A stretch of DNA of 64,000 nt from Deltaproteobacteria bacterium (GTDB lineage Bacteria > Desulfobacterota > Desulfuromonadia > Geobacterales > Pseudopelobacteraceae), in the NCBI GenBank assembly GCA_021780495.1, contig JAJXYO010000007.1:1-64000 (forward strand), written 5' to 3'. Positions 8,861-17,253 of the stretch are shown one piece after another. The number at the start of each line of letters is the position of its first letter. Positions within the stretch are counted from its first letter, which is position 1. A program made the translations under genes and the position numbers. The notes below the pieces were generated by a model. The model had not been told where the DNA came from. It made no database searches and was given only the letters and a program-made list of their open reading frames with translations.

Positions 8861-8891
8861 AATGGCCGTTTCTCGTGAAAAAACGGCCATT
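8861..8891 (-). terminator. Intrinsic-terminator-like hairpin on the minus strand
   Basis: Arms AATGGCCGTTT (8861-8871) and AAACGGCCATT (8881-8891) pair perfectly. Read on the minus strand, a T-rich run follows (8860 downward). No convincing gene lies to its right on that strand, so it may be left from a lost gene or may insulate the AbiE promoter. Confidence 0.55.
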
Positions 8892-9034
8892 GTCCAATTT
8901 GACTCCCACTGTAGAACCAACAGCGAACTTTTTACGAAGATCCTCCACTCGATATTGTTAAGTAATTGAGCCTCCCCAACAGGGGTAGTAAGCCCAAAAC
9001 CGCGAAATCTTTTAAGGAGGGCATCACAGAAAAC

Positions 9035-9101
9035 GGAATCTAACGTACGCTAAGGTTTATTTTGGGTGACCGCACCAAAAGGAATTTTACGTACGCTAAG
9101 G
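9035..9101. repeat. 21-bp direct repeat pair in a gene-free stretch
   Basis: GGAATCTAACGTACGCTAAGG (9035-9055, shown with one base over 20 only in full; core ACGTACGCTAAGG) recurs at 9081-9101 with two mismatches. The 8731-9349 stretch otherwise holds only the minus-strand hairpin, a second direct repeat and no supported gene. It may be an insertion-sequence end or recombinase-binding remnant. Confidence 0.5.
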
Positions 9102-9261
9102 ATTTTGAAGTGCTCATCTCGGATGAACATTTACGACAGCTTTTCGCTTGCTGCGGGCCACATGCTGGTCCCGCCAACAGAAACACCGCAATCTTGGCAA
9201 CGTTAAAGCAATTATAACTGAACTGCCGTCCAAGCCACCCCCGCCACATTCTCTAAAATAC

Positions 9262-9298
9262 TTTCCTCCGCTAATAATCAGCTAAGTTTCCTCCGCTA
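9262..9298. repeat. 12-bp direct repeat pair, spacing 25
   Basis: TTTCCTCCGCTA occurs at 9262-9273 and 9287-9298. Short tandem sites at about this spacing are typical of transposase-bound ends such as those of IS21-like elements. No transposase gene is present, so this would be a solitary end. Confidence 0.45.
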
Positions 9299-9349
9299 CT
9301 GTTACACCATGCAGCATCGCTGTGACAAAAATCATTCGGAGGTACCATT

Positions 9350-9658
9350 ATGAAACGCACCATCAAGGTAGCAGTAATAGTTGCGGCCATCTCATCCATC
9401 GGTGTGCTGACAGCACATGCCTACACTGGCCATGAGCTGGCGAGAGACGCCAAGGTCAGCATGGGCCAGGCGCGGGCAATAGCCCTCAAGGCCCATCCTG
9501 GCAAAATTACCGATGAAGAACTGGAAAAAGAAAATGGCGGTAGCGGCCTGCGCTATTCCTTTGATATCCGGCACGGCAAGGTCACTCAGGAAGTCGGCGT
9601 GGATGCCCAAACCGGCAAGGTACTGGAAAACGCACCGGAAGGTCCTAATCCGGACTAA
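9350..9658 (+). CDS. Secreted PepSY-domain protein
   Basis: A 102 aa exported protein with a signal peptide (residues 1-24, ending TAHA) and one PepSY-like unit. The unit includes the helix VSMGQARAIALKAHPGKI and the strand segment RYSFDIRHGKVTQEVGVDAQTGKVLE, the typical 'Y.fdi......eV.VDA.TG.vl' pattern. PepSY domains often modulate extracytoplasmic enzymes or sensors. GGAGG precedes the ATG. It lies 69 bp ahead of a PAP2 phosphatase and may share its transcript. PepSY proteins are commonly found with two-component systems, and one occurs at 12372-14359. Confidence 0.8.
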   Translation: MKRTIKVAVIVAAISSIGVLTAHAYTGHELARDAKVSMGQARAIALKAHPGKITDEELEKENGGSGLRYSFDIRHGKVTQEVGVDAQTGKVLENAPEGPNPD

Positions 9659-9727
9659 CAGCAACTCCACCACGCACGTTGGAATAAAAACATCAACAGA
9701 AGGGCATCCCCCGCCTGCGGAGTTGTC

Positions 9728-10324
9728 ATGGAAGAACTTAACCAAGCGCTGTTTTTGATGCTGAACGCCCCGGCCCATCCCGAATCCATGCTGTTAACAC
9801 TGGCACAGATATTGGCCGATTGGTGTGTCTGGCTCGTCCCCCTGCTGCTGACATTGGGATGGCTGAGGGGTGATGAACAGCGGCGCAAGTTGTTGCTGGA
9901 AGCCACCGCTTCAGGTTTGACCGGACTGATGATCAATCAGTTGATCGGCCTGCTCTGGCAGCATCCCCGTCCCTTCATGATCGGACTTGGTCACACTTTT
10001 TCCGCCCACGCGCCTGATTCATCCTTTCCCAGCGACCACCTGACCCTGATCTGGGCAGTGGCGTTCAGTATGCTATCGCACCCCCGGCTCAGGGCAGCAG
10101 GCCTGTTTCTGGCACTTCTCGGGCTGCCGGTGGCTTGGGCACGGATCTACCTGGGGGTCCACTTTCCGCTGGACATGGCCGGGGCTGCCCTGGTGGCACT
10201 GGCCAGTGCCAGGTTGGTGCTGCACTGGGGATTTTATCTTTCCGAGCGTTTGTATCAACCGATGCTGGCGTTCTATCGCCTGTTGGCCGCACCGCTGATA
10301 CGGCGAGGATGGATACAAAATTAG
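9728..10324 (+). CDS. PAP2 phosphatase, BcrC-like undecaprenyl-diphosphatase
   Basis: An integral membrane enzyme (198 aa, about five or six membrane segments) of the BcrC/YbjG type, which removes a phosphate from undecaprenyl pyrophosphate on the outer face of the membrane. The phosphatase triad is visible as HPRP (residues about 78-81), SFPSDH (about 98-103) and ARIYLGVHFPLDM (about 137-150). Such enzymes recycle the lipid carrier for peptidoglycan and can give bacitracin resistance. It is the first of three PAP2 proteins in 8 kb and sits between PepSY and thioredoxin-like genes. Confidence 0.82.
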   Translation: MEELNQALFLMLNAPAHPESMLLTLAQILADWCVWLVPLLLTLGWLRGDEQRRKLLLEATASGLTGLMINQLIGLLWQHPRPFMIGLGHTFSAHAPDSSFPSDHLTLIWAVAFSMLSHPRLRAAGLFLALLGLPVAWARIYLGVHFPLDMAGAALVALASARLVLHWGFYLSERLYQPMLAFYRLLAAPLIRRGWIQN

Positions 10325-10355
10325 AGTCAGTATTTGATATGGAATGGAGGGTAGC

Positions 10356-10607
10356 ATGAAAATTGAAGTTATTGAAACCACGAACAAATTGCGTATGTCT
10401 TTATTTGGCAACGTGTTGGAAGCCTTGAGGGCATGTGGGATCACCGGAAAGGTTGTGGTAATCAAGGATATCAAGACCATTTTAAAATATGGGGTAAAAA
10501 CGGCCCCGGCACTAATAATAAATGGGATTGTTATGTTTGTCGGAAAATCGCAGTCACCAGAGGAAATCATAAAGTTGATTCAACAGAGCTTCTCCAACTT
10601 CACGTAA
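10356..10607 (+). CDS. Thioredoxin-fold protein lacking the CxxC motif
   Basis: An 83 aa protein with the compact fold of the small archaeal/bacterial thioredoxin-like family: MKIEVI strand, a helix, then DIKTILKYGVKTAPALIINGIVMFVGK and a closing helix. In this family the first strand is normally followed by a CxxC motif; here that position reads ETTNKLR with no cysteine. The only cysteine (ACGIT) is in the following helix. The cis-proline region (KTAPAL) is intact. The ATG at 10356 has GGAGG five bases upstream; the in-frame ATG at 10344 contains that site and is rejected. It is probably not a disulfide reductase. Confidence 0.7.
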   Translation: MKIEVIETTNKLRMSLFGNVLEALRACGITGKVVVIKDIKTILKYGVKTAPALIINGIVMFVGKSQSPEEIIKLIQQSFSNFT

Positions 10608-10684
10608 AAACATTATATAGCATTTGATGTGCTAGCCAATCCAGGGATCCAACTTCCACTGAATGCGGTACAAAGGAGAAAATA

Positions 10685-11479
10685 GTGAACATACAACTCA
10701 GCGAAGGCACGAAACAAATGCTCAACAAGGTCCCGGAAGTCACACTCTGGTTCTGGCTTATCAAGATAATGGCCACCACCGTTGGTGAGACCGCTGCCGA
10801 TTTCCTCAACTTCAATCTGCATTTGGGGCTGGGCGGCACATCCGGGATCATGGCTGCCCTGTTGGCAGTATTCCTGCTCATGCAGCTGCGTGCCAGGAAA
10901 TACGTGCCCTGGCTGTACTGGACGGCAGTCGTCCTGATCAGCATCGTGGGAACGCTCATTACGGACAACCTGGTGGACAATTTCGGCGTGGCACTGCAGA
11001 CAACGACCATCTTCTTTGGCACTGCGTTGCTGGTAACTTTCGTGGCCTGGTATGCCTGTGAAAAGACCCTCTCCATCCACAGCATTGTCACCACCAGACG
11101 TGAGCTGTTTTACTGGGCCGCCATTCTGTTCACTTTCGCCTTGGGCACTGCTGCCGGCGATCTTGCGGCAGAAGGCCTGAATCTGGGATATCTGAATTCA
11201 GCCCTGATCTTCGGCTCCTTGATCGGCGTGACCACAGTTGCCTACTACCTCTTTAATGCCAATGCCATTGCCGCGTTCTGGATCGCCTACATCCTGACGC
11301 GTCCCTTGGGCGCATCCTGCGGCGACCTGCTTTCGCAACCCGTTGTCAACGGCGGTCTGGGACTGGGCACAGTGGGCACAACCGCATTATTTTTAGTGGC
11401 TATCGCTGCCATGGTGGCCTATTTGACCATCAACCGAAAGAAAAGCGTCGAGCTGATACCGGACCAGATCTTGGAATAA
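10685..11479 (+). CDS. DUF347-repeat membrane protein (COG4705-like), copy 1
   Basis: A 264 aa polytopic protein built of four similar two-helix units. Each carries a version of 'K..ATT.GE...D......LG', seen for example at LIKIMATTVGETAADF, LISIVGTLITDNLVD, FTFALGTAAGDLAAE and LTRPLGASCGDLLS. The function of DUF347 proteins is not established to my knowledge; the internal repeats and conserved acidic residues in helices fit a small transporter. The start is a GTG with AAAGGAG five bases upstream. A paralogue follows 52 bp downstream, so the pair may act together. Confidence 0.75.
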   Translation: MNIQLSEGTKQMLNKVPEVTLWFWLIKIMATTVGETAADFLNFNLHLGLGGTSGIMAALLAVFLLMQLRARKYVPWLYWTAVVLISIVGTLITDNLVDNFGVALQTTTIFFGTALLVTFVAWYACEKTLSIHSIVTTRRELFYWAAILFTFALGTAAGDLAAEGLNLGYLNSALIFGSLIGVTTVAYYLFNANAIAAFWIAYILTRPLGASCGDLLSQPVVNGGLGLGTVGTTALFLVAIAAMVAYLTINRKKSVELIPDQILE

Positions 11480-11531
11480 TGGCGGGTATGGCACAAAAAG
11501 CGTAAATTTTCATCGTAAGGAGAAAATTAAC

Positions 11532-12290
11532 ATGAACACCAGGGGAGAGAATAGATCAAGCAAGGTTCCGGAGGTAGCGCTGATATTCTGGATCATCAAG
11601 ATCGCAGCCACCACCCTTGGAGAGACCGGCGGCGACGCGGTATCCATGTCTATGAATCTGGGATATCTTGTCGGCACGGCGATATTCGCCGTAATTTTTG
11701 CCATCGCCGTCACTGCCCAGGTCTCGGCAAAGCGCTATCATCCGCTGCTATATTGGCTAACAATCATTGCCACGACAACAGTAGGCACCACCCTGGCCGA
11801 TTTTGCCGATCGCTCCCTGGGAATCGGCTATGCCGGCGGCACGTCAATTCTGTTTGCCATGCTCATGGGCTCCCTGTTTGTCTGGTATCGCAGCATGGGG
11901 TCTGTCTCCGTGGATACGGTACGGACGAAAAAGGCTGAGGTGTTTTATTGGGTAACGATCATGTTTTCCCAGACCCTCGGCACCGCGCTGGGTGACTGGA
12001 CCGCGGATACGGCCGGCCTTGGCTACACCAATGGCGCTATTGTCTTCAGCATCCTGCTGGCAATTGTTGTTGCCGCATACTATTGGACCCGCATATCCCG
12101 TACCGCGCTTTTCTGGGCCGCGTTCATCCTGACGCGCCCCCTGGGGGCGGTGGTCGGGGATCTGCTCGACAAACCGGTCAGCGCCGGAGGGCTGGCGTTA
12201 AGCCGTTACTCAGCTTCGATGGTGCTTTTCGGCCTGATCCTGATCAGCCTGTACACTTTTCCCCAAAGGGCCGCGGAGAAAAGTCATTGA
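11532..12290 (+). CDS. DUF347-repeat membrane protein (COG4705-like), copy 2
   Basis: This 252 aa protein has the same four-repeat layout as its neighbour: WIIKIAATTLGETGGDA, IATTTVGTTLADFAD, MFSQTLGTALGDWTAD and LTRPLGAVVGDLLD. About eight membrane segments are predicted by eye. It has a clear ribosome site (AAGGAG) and directly precedes the response-regulator gene by about 80 bp. The two copies share the repeat positions but are clearly diverged, so the duplication is old. Function unknown. Confidence 0.75.
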   Translation: MNTRGENRSSKVPEVALIFWIIKIAATTLGETGGDAVSMSMNLGYLVGTAIFAVIFAIAVTAQVSAKRYHPLLYWLTIIATTTVGTTLADFADRSLGIGYAGGTSILFAMLMGSLFVWYRSMGSVSVDTVRTKKAEVFYWVTIMFSQTLGTALGDWTADTAGLGYTNGAIVFSILLAIVVAAYYWTRISRTALFWAAFILTRPLGAVVGDLLDKPVSAGGLALSRYSASMVLFGLILISLYTFPQRAAEKSH

Positions 12291-12371
12291 ATGAAATCAA
12301 GTTACTACTCCGCTGTTGTCACGTCAGGGCAGCGTGATATATTTAATGAATAACGATAATCCAGGAGTGTC

Positions 12372-13037
12372 ATGATGCGGGTTCTGCTGGTGGAAGACGA
12401 CCGGATGATCGGCGAGGCGGTGATGCAGGCGTTAAAGGACGCTGCCTATGCCGTGGATTGGGTGCGGGATGGTATCAGCGCTTGTGATGCCATCGAAACG
12501 GGCGAGTACGAGTTGATGATTCTCGACCTGGGGCTCCCCAAGCTGGATGGCCTGGTGGTACTGGAGCGTCTGCGCGGCCGTGGTGTCACCACCGCTGTAT
12601 TGATCGTGACCGCCCGGGACGGCTTAGCCGAAAGGATCAAGGGATTGGACCTGGGGGCCGACGACTATCTGGTCAAGCCATTCGAATTGGGGGAACTGCT
12701 GGCCCGCATCCGGGCCGTGGTCCGCCGCAAAACGGGTCAGGTGGCATCTTTGTTGTCCAACGGCAGTTTGTGGCTTGATCCGGTAACCAAGGAGGCCGGC
12801 TGCGGCGAACAGTGCTGCCGCCTGTCCGCCCGTGAATTTGCCCTGCTGCAGGCGCTGCTGATCCGCCCCGGCGCCATCCTGTCGCGCCAGGAACTGGAAA
12901 CCCGCATCTATGGCTGGAACGAAGAGGTGGAAAGCAATGCCGTCGAGTTCCTCATCCATGCCGTGCGCAAGAAACTTGGCAGTGATACGATCAGAAACAT
13001 CAGGGGGCTGGGATGGATGGTGGATCGAAAACAATGA
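12372..13037 (+). CDS. OmpR-family response regulator (QseB/PmrA-like)
   Basis: A 221 aa DNA-binding regulator. The receiver domain (residues 1-115) has the acidic pair ED at 8-9, the phospho-acceptor Asp52 in LMILDLGLP, the Thr in VTARD and Lys in YLVKPF. The C-terminal winged helix (about 125-221) includes LSAREFALLQALLIRPGAILSRQELE and the RNIRGLGWMV wing typical of the QseB/PmrA subgroup. It overlaps the kinase gene by 4 nt (ATGA), so the two are co-translated. The nearby lipid-phosphatase genes make an envelope-stress role plausible, but no regulated promoter could be assigned. Confidence 0.9.
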   Translation: MMRVLLVEDDRMIGEAVMQALKDAAYAVDWVRDGISACDAIETGEYELMILDLGLPKLDGLVVLERLRGRGVTTAVLIVTARDGLAERIKGLDLGADDYLVKPFELGELLARIRAVVRRKTGQVASLLSNGSLWLDPVTKEAGCGEQCCRLSAREFALLQALLIRPGAILSRQELETRIYGWNEEVESNAVEFLIHAVRKKLGSDTIRNIRGLGWMVDRKQ

Positions 13038-14359
13038 GCAATTCTCTCCGTCGCAAGCTTTCCGGCTGGATAGCCGTCGTGACGATTGTCAGCGGCATTA
13101 TTGCCGGTGCCTGCTCGTTTTTCCTGGCTTTCCTGGAGGCCCAGGAACTACAGGACAATCAGCTTCTACAGGTGGCGCTGTTGGTTGGGCGATCGGGCAA
13201 GGCCGTGGAACCGTGGACCGGAATGACCCGTGCCGAGGAAAAGAGCGACCCGGATGCCCGGATTGTCATCCGCCCCCTGGGTATTCAGGAACAGGCAGTG
13301 CAATCAAACCGGACCGCCCCGCTTTCAGAGTTGCCAGCCACCCTGCCGGATGGGTTTACAACCGTTGACAGCCATGGCGACACCTGGCGACTGTACATCC
13401 GCACCCTCCCCTCCGGCAAAAGAATCGCGGTGGGCCAATTGACGGCGGTCCGCAACGAGACTGCCCGGGACAGTGGCCTGCGCACCTTGATCCCCTTGCT
13501 GCTGCTGGTGCCGTTCCTGACCCTGCTGATCGCCTGGATCGTCCGGCGGTCGCTGGCGCCGGTTACCGACCTTTCCAGCCAGTTGGACCAACGGGATGAC
13601 ACCAATCTGACTACGCTTCCGGAACACGGCGTGCCAGCGGAGATCAGGCCTTTTGTGGTATCCATCAACAGCCTGATGCGGCGCCTGGCCGAAACCATAG
13701 AACAGCAACGCCGCTTCATTGCCGATGCCGCCCATGAGCTGCGCTCGCCGTTGACGGCCCTGACCCTGCAGGCGGAAAATCTAGAACAGGAGGTACCCCC
13801 CGAGGAACGACGGGAACGCCTCCAAAAACTCAAACTGGGGCTGGCCCGTACACGCTCATTGCTGGATCAGTTGCTTTCCCTGGCGCGGCAGCAATCCAGC
13901 GCCGTTCCTGCGGCCGAGGTTCACCTGAACGGGATTGTCCGGCAGGTGCTTGAAGATCTGATACCGCTGGCCACTGCCAAGGGAATCGATCTGGGGTGCG
14001 AACGGCTTGACCAGATTGTCATGAATGCGCCGGCCGAGGGGCTGGCAATTTTGATGCGTAATGCCATTGATAATGCCATCCGCTACACCCCGGCCGGCGG
14101 GATGGTGAATGTGGCGTTGTTTTACGAGGAAGGGCAAGCAATCTTCCAGGTAAGCGACACCGGACCTGGCATCCCGGATGAGGAGGAGGATCAGGTCTTT
14201 GAGCCGTTTTACCGGGTTATGGGCACGGATGAAATCGGCAGCGGACTTGGGTTGTCCATTGTGCGAAGCATTGCCGACCGTCTGGGAGGAAAGGTGTCTC
14301 TTCGCAACCGAAAAGACGGCAAGGGTGCCTTGTTTCGCTATACTTGTACCTTTGATTGA
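13034..14359 (+). CDS. Sensor histidine kinase (QseC/PmrB-like)
   Basis: A 441 aa membrane kinase paired with the preceding regulator. It has membrane segments at about 12-33 and 155-177 flanking a periplasmic sensor region, then a HAMP linker. The H-box ADAAHELRSPLTAL carries His234; the ATPase domain has the N-box RNAIDNAIRYTP, G1 DTGPGIPDEE and G2 GSGLGLSIV. The ATG at 13034 overlaps the regulator stop; an in-frame ATG at 13013 is within the regulator and lacks a ribosome site. The signal sensed is not evident. Confidence 0.9.
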   Translation: MSNSLRRKLSGWIAVVTIVSGIIAGACSFFLAFLEAQELQDNQLLQVALLVGRSGKAVEPWTGMTRAEEKSDPDARIVIRPLGIQEQAVQSNRTAPLSELPATLPDGFTTVDSHGDTWRLYIRTLPSGKRIAVGQLTAVRNETARDSGLRTLIPLLLLVPFLTLLIAWIVRRSLAPVTDLSSQLDQRDDTNLTTLPEHGVPAEIRPFVVSINSLMRRLAETIEQQRRFIADAAHELRSPLTALTLQAENLEQEVPPEERRERLQKLKLGLARTRSLLDQLLSLARQQSSAVPAAEVHLNGIVRQVLEDLIPLATAKGIDLGCERLDQIVMNAPAEGLAILMRNAIDNAIRYTPAGGMVNVALFYEEGQAIFQVSDTGPGIPDEEEDQVFEPFYRVMGTDEIGSGLGLSIVRSIADRLGGKVSLRNRKDGKGALFRYTCTFD

Positions 14360-14394
14360 CGCCAAGCGACTTGAAAAATGGTCCACATTACGTA

Positions 14395-14475
14395 CGTGAA
14401 GTGATGGTATTCCATCACGATAGCCGGGGAATGAACTCCCCGGCTACCAGCATTCAGTTCTACCTGAATTTGGGC
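14395..14475. repeat. Three consecutive hairpins in the 370-bp gap after the kinase gene
   Basis: GTGATGG/CCATCAC, AGCCGGGGA/TCCCCGGCT (loop ATGAAC) and ATTCAG/CTGAAT occur in a row. None is followed by a T run. They may be transcribed structures or a small dispersed palindromic element. The remainder of 14360-14729 holds the terminator below and no gene. Confidence 0.45.
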
Positions 14476-14666
14476 GGATGAGACCCCCAACAATGCCTGA
14501 TTGTTGGAATAACTTTGCAGTGGACAGGATGACAGGCAATGATAAAAGGCCAACCAAGCCTTCAAATCCATTGTAATATCTTGACTTCGCCAACCTACAT
14601 GGCTAATATTCATTACACAATTCGCTCGGCGATGGAGTTCGCCATAACCGCTTGCAAAAGCTGATG

Positions 14667-14703
14667 ACTCCTGCTCTTCAAAAACGAGGGCAGGAGTTTT
14701 TTT
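14667..14703 (+). terminator. Rho-independent terminator
   Basis: ACTCCTGC (14667-14674) pairs with GCAGGAGT (14690-14697), followed by a run of seven T. It lies about 300 bp after the kinase gene and just ahead of the PAP2 gene at 14730, so it would end the two-component transcript or attenuate the next gene. Confidence 0.75.
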
Positions 14704-14729
14704 GTATTGAATATTCCAAAGGAGTTTGC

Positions 14730-15539
14730 ATGCGTTTTCTGATCATATGTGGTGTTTTACTGGCACTATCCGGCGCGGCCCACGCTGACGACAACATCTT
14801 CAACAGCACGAAAGCCCTCAAGGAGCAGACTGTACGTCTCAGAGACGAGGCGTTGGAGGTTGTAAAGACGCCGTTGGATACGGACGACTACGGACTGGTC
14901 GGCACATTGGCCGTAACCGGAGCAGTCGGCCTCACCTATGTTTTTGACGGTGATATCCGCACCAAGCTGCAAGGGAGTAAAAGCAAGGGCCTGGACAAGG
15001 TCACGGATGTCGGCAATCTTGTCGGCGATCCGTTTCTACACCTGGGGATTGCCGCCGCCGTTTATGGCGGCGGAATCTTCGCCGGCTCGCCACGCTGGAA
15101 GGAAACCGGCGAGATGTTGGGTGAAGCGATCATATTGGCCGATGCGACGACCTTTATACTGAAGGAGTCAATTGGCAGGGCTCGGCCCTTTGTCAAAGGC
15201 GACAAGGGGGCATTCACGCCCGGCCAGTTCAAGACCGATTACAATTCGCTCCCCTCCATGCATACGTCCAGTTCATTTGCCATGGCATCGGTCATGGCCG
15301 CCACCTCGGAGAGCATACCAATCAAGGCGCTTTATTATTCTGCCGCCACATTTGTTGGCTTCTCACGCATCTACCAGGACAAACACTGGGCCAGCGATAT
15401 TGTCCTGAGTGCGGCCATTGGCGAACTGTGCGGCCGGATAGTTATGGCCACGCATGTCAAAAAAGGTGGGGCCAAGGTGTCGCTTGTCCCGCTTGTATCC
15501 GAAAATTCGGCAGGCTTGGCCTTGCTGGGCAGATGGTGA
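14730..15539 (+). CDS. Exported PAP2-family phosphatase
   Basis: A 269 aa PAP2 protein with a signal peptide (residues 1-19, ending GAAHA), unlike the two integral-membrane PAP2 proteins nearby. The catalytic motifs are KESIGRARPF, LPSMHTSSSF and FSRIYQDKHWASD, giving the K-RP, S-H and SR-H-D set. Weak hydrophobic stretches suggest it associates with the membrane from the periplasm. The ATG at 14730 has AAAGGAG five bases ahead; the upstream in-frame ATG at 14652 lies before the terminator hairpin and is rejected. The substrate is unknown; lipid phosphates or sugar phosphates are possible. Confidence 0.8.
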   Translation: MRFLIICGVLLALSGAAHADDNIFNSTKALKEQTVRLRDEALEVVKTPLDTDDYGLVGTLAVTGAVGLTYVFDGDIRTKLQGSKSKGLDKVTDVGNLVGDPFLHLGIAAAVYGGGIFAGSPRWKETGEMLGEAIILADATTFILKESIGRARPFVKGDKGAFTPGQFKTDYNSLPSMHTSSSFAMASVMAATSESIPIKALYYSAATFVGFSRIYQDKHWASDIVLSAAIGELCGRIVMATHVKKGGAKVSLVPLVSENSAGLALLGRW

Positions 15540-15569
15540 CAAAGCGAATTCATCAAAATAGGTAATTCA

Positions 15570-16763
15570 ATGAACCAAGATAAAAAATATTTCGGCTTTG
15601 GCAAAAACGTCTTCTTCACAGGACTGGTCAGCTTTTTCATGGATTTCAGTTCAGAGATGATCTATCCGCTGGTGCCGCTCTTCCTGGCCAACGTGCTGGG
15701 AGTCAACAAGTCCATGATTGGCCTGATCGAGGGGATTGCCGAATCAACAGCCAGTCTCTTGAAAGTATTTTCCGGTTGGTTGTCCGATCGAATCGGGCAG
15801 CGAAAAAACCTGATGATCGCCGGCTATGCTATCTCTACCCTGAGTCGCCCGATCATCGCCCTTGCCGGAGCCTGGCAACAAGTACTGGCCTCGCGTTTTG
15901 TTGACCGCTTGGGTAAAGGTATTCGTACTGCTCCAAGGGACGCAATTATTGCTGAATCTGCGGAATCAACCCATCTGGCCCGCGCTTTCAGTTTTCATCG
16001 CACCATGGATACCATGGGTGCAGTGGTAGGCCCCGCCATTGCCCTCATTCTGCTCCAACTTTACAACAACTACTACAAGATGGTCTTCTGGCTCTCCATG
16101 ATACCGGGCGCCATTGCCGTGCTGATAATCATTGCGTTCATCAAGGAGAAAAAACAGGCTGCGGTTGCCCCTGCGGAGCGCCCTCGGCTTACCATCAAAC
16201 ACTTTGACTGGAAAGTAAAAATCTTCATTATGATAGCGACTCTGTTCGCCTTGGGCAACTCCAGTGACGCCTTCCTGATCCTGAGGGCAGAGCAGGTTGG
16301 CATCCCAACAGTCATGATTCCGGCCGTCTACCTGCTGTTCAACCTCGTCTACTCGCTGTCATCCATACCGGCAGGAATTGCAGCGGATAAATATGGAAAG
16401 AAAAGGGTCATTCTGATTGGTTTTGTGCTCTTTGCCGGTCTCTACTACGGTTTTGCTGTCGCCAAGAGCAGTACCGCTATCTGGGTGCTGTTCAGTTTAT
16501 ATGGAGTGTTTATGGGACTGACCGAGGGAATACAAAAGGCCTTTTTAGCCACCATCATTCCACCTGATTTCAAGGCTACAGCCTTTGGAGTATATGCTAC
16601 TGCAGTCGGTCTTGCTACACTGCCTGCCAGCCTGATAGGCGGACTGCTCTGGGACCGCGTCTCACCGTCGGCAACTTTCTACTTCGGTGCTGCAACTGCG
16701 ACATTGTCAGCCTTGCTTTTCGTCGCTTTGATTGTGTCAATTAAAGGGGAGAGACATGCTTGA
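15570..16763 (+). CDS. Major facilitator superfamily transporter
   Basis: A 397 aa permease with twelve predicted membrane segments. The MFS A-motif appears after helix 2 as GWLSDRIGQRKN and a related loop appears in the second half as GIAADKYGKKRV, confirming the two-fold layout. The start segment FFTGLVSFFMDFSSEMIYPLVPLF resembles a group of bacterial MFS exporters often annotated as multidrug or metabolite efflux. The substrate cannot be read from the sequence. Its 3' end overlaps the start of the HAD gene by 8 nt, so the two are coupled. Confidence 0.85.
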   Translation: MNQDKKYFGFGKNVFFTGLVSFFMDFSSEMIYPLVPLFLANVLGVNKSMIGLIEGIAESTASLLKVFSGWLSDRIGQRKNLMIAGYAISTLSRPIIALAGAWQQVLASRFVDRLGKGIRTAPRDAIIAESAESTHLARAFSFHRTMDTMGAVVGPAIALILLQLYNNYYKMVFWLSMIPGAIAVLIIIAFIKEKKQAAVAPAERPRLTIKHFDWKVKIFIMIATLFALGNSSDAFLILRAEQVGIPTVMIPAVYLLFNLVYSLSSIPAGIAADKYGKKRVILIGFVLFAGLYYGFAVAKSSTAIWVLFSLYGVFMGLTEGIQKAFLATIIPPDFKATAFGVYATAVGLATLPASLIGGLLWDRVSPSATFYFGAATATLSALLFVALIVSIKGERHA

Positions 16764-17226
16764 AATTGATATTCCTGGATTTGGCGCATTGAAACTAGAG
16801 TATCTCGTTTGTGACTTCACCGGAACTCTCTCTGCAGATGGTAGTCTGTTGCCAGGTGTGCGCGAACTGTTTGAAGATCTATCCTCTTTGCTCACCATTC
16901 ATGTCGTAACGGCCGATACTTTCGGGCGAGCACAAACGGAACTATCGGAAATTCCCTGTCTAGTTACCGTACTGACGGGTCAGAATCTCGATACCCAGAA
17001 GGAACAGTACGTTAAAGATTTGAATGCTGCGTTTGTTGTTGCCATCGGCAACGGCGCAAATGACCGGCGCATGCTTAATGTTTCTCGGCTGAGTATTGCA
17101 GTCATCGAGAGCGAAGGGTGCGCTATTGATGCGGTATTAAATGCGAAAATTCTGGCACGCAGTATTCAGGAAGCATTGTCGCTGTTGTTAAATCCGCAAC
17201 GTATCGTTGCGACCCTAAGACTATAG
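16756..17226 (+). CDS. HAD-type soluble P-type-ATPase-like phosphatase
   Basis: A 156 aa haloacid-dehalogenase-fold protein resembling the free-standing P-domain of P-type ATPases (COG4087 type). The nucleophile motif is CDFTGTLSADG, where the D-x-TGT form matches the DKTGT of P-type pumps, and motif IV is GNGANDRRML, matching GDGxNDxxxL. The intervening Thr/Lys motifs lie in VVTADTFG and NLDTQKEQYV. The ATG at 16756 has GGGGAGAG ahead of it. It is coupled to the MFS gene. No membrane segments, so it is a cytoplasmic phosphatase of unknown substrate. Confidence 0.72.
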   Translation: MLEIDIPGFGALKLEYLVCDFTGTLSADGSLLPGVRELFEDLSSLLTIHVVTADTFGRAQTELSEIPCLVTVLTGQNLDTQKEQYVKDLNAAFVVAIGNGANDRRMLNVSRLSIAVIESEGCAIDAVLNAKILARSIQEALSLLLNPQRIVATLRL

Positions 17227-17253
17227 ATTTTGGTTCAAGAAAGAGGGTTTCTA

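Noticed and set aside
8736-8948. Minus-strand 70 aa frame in the AbiE upstream region
   Set aside because: It spans the terminator-like hairpin at 8861-8891 and has no recognisable domain; the frame looks accidental.
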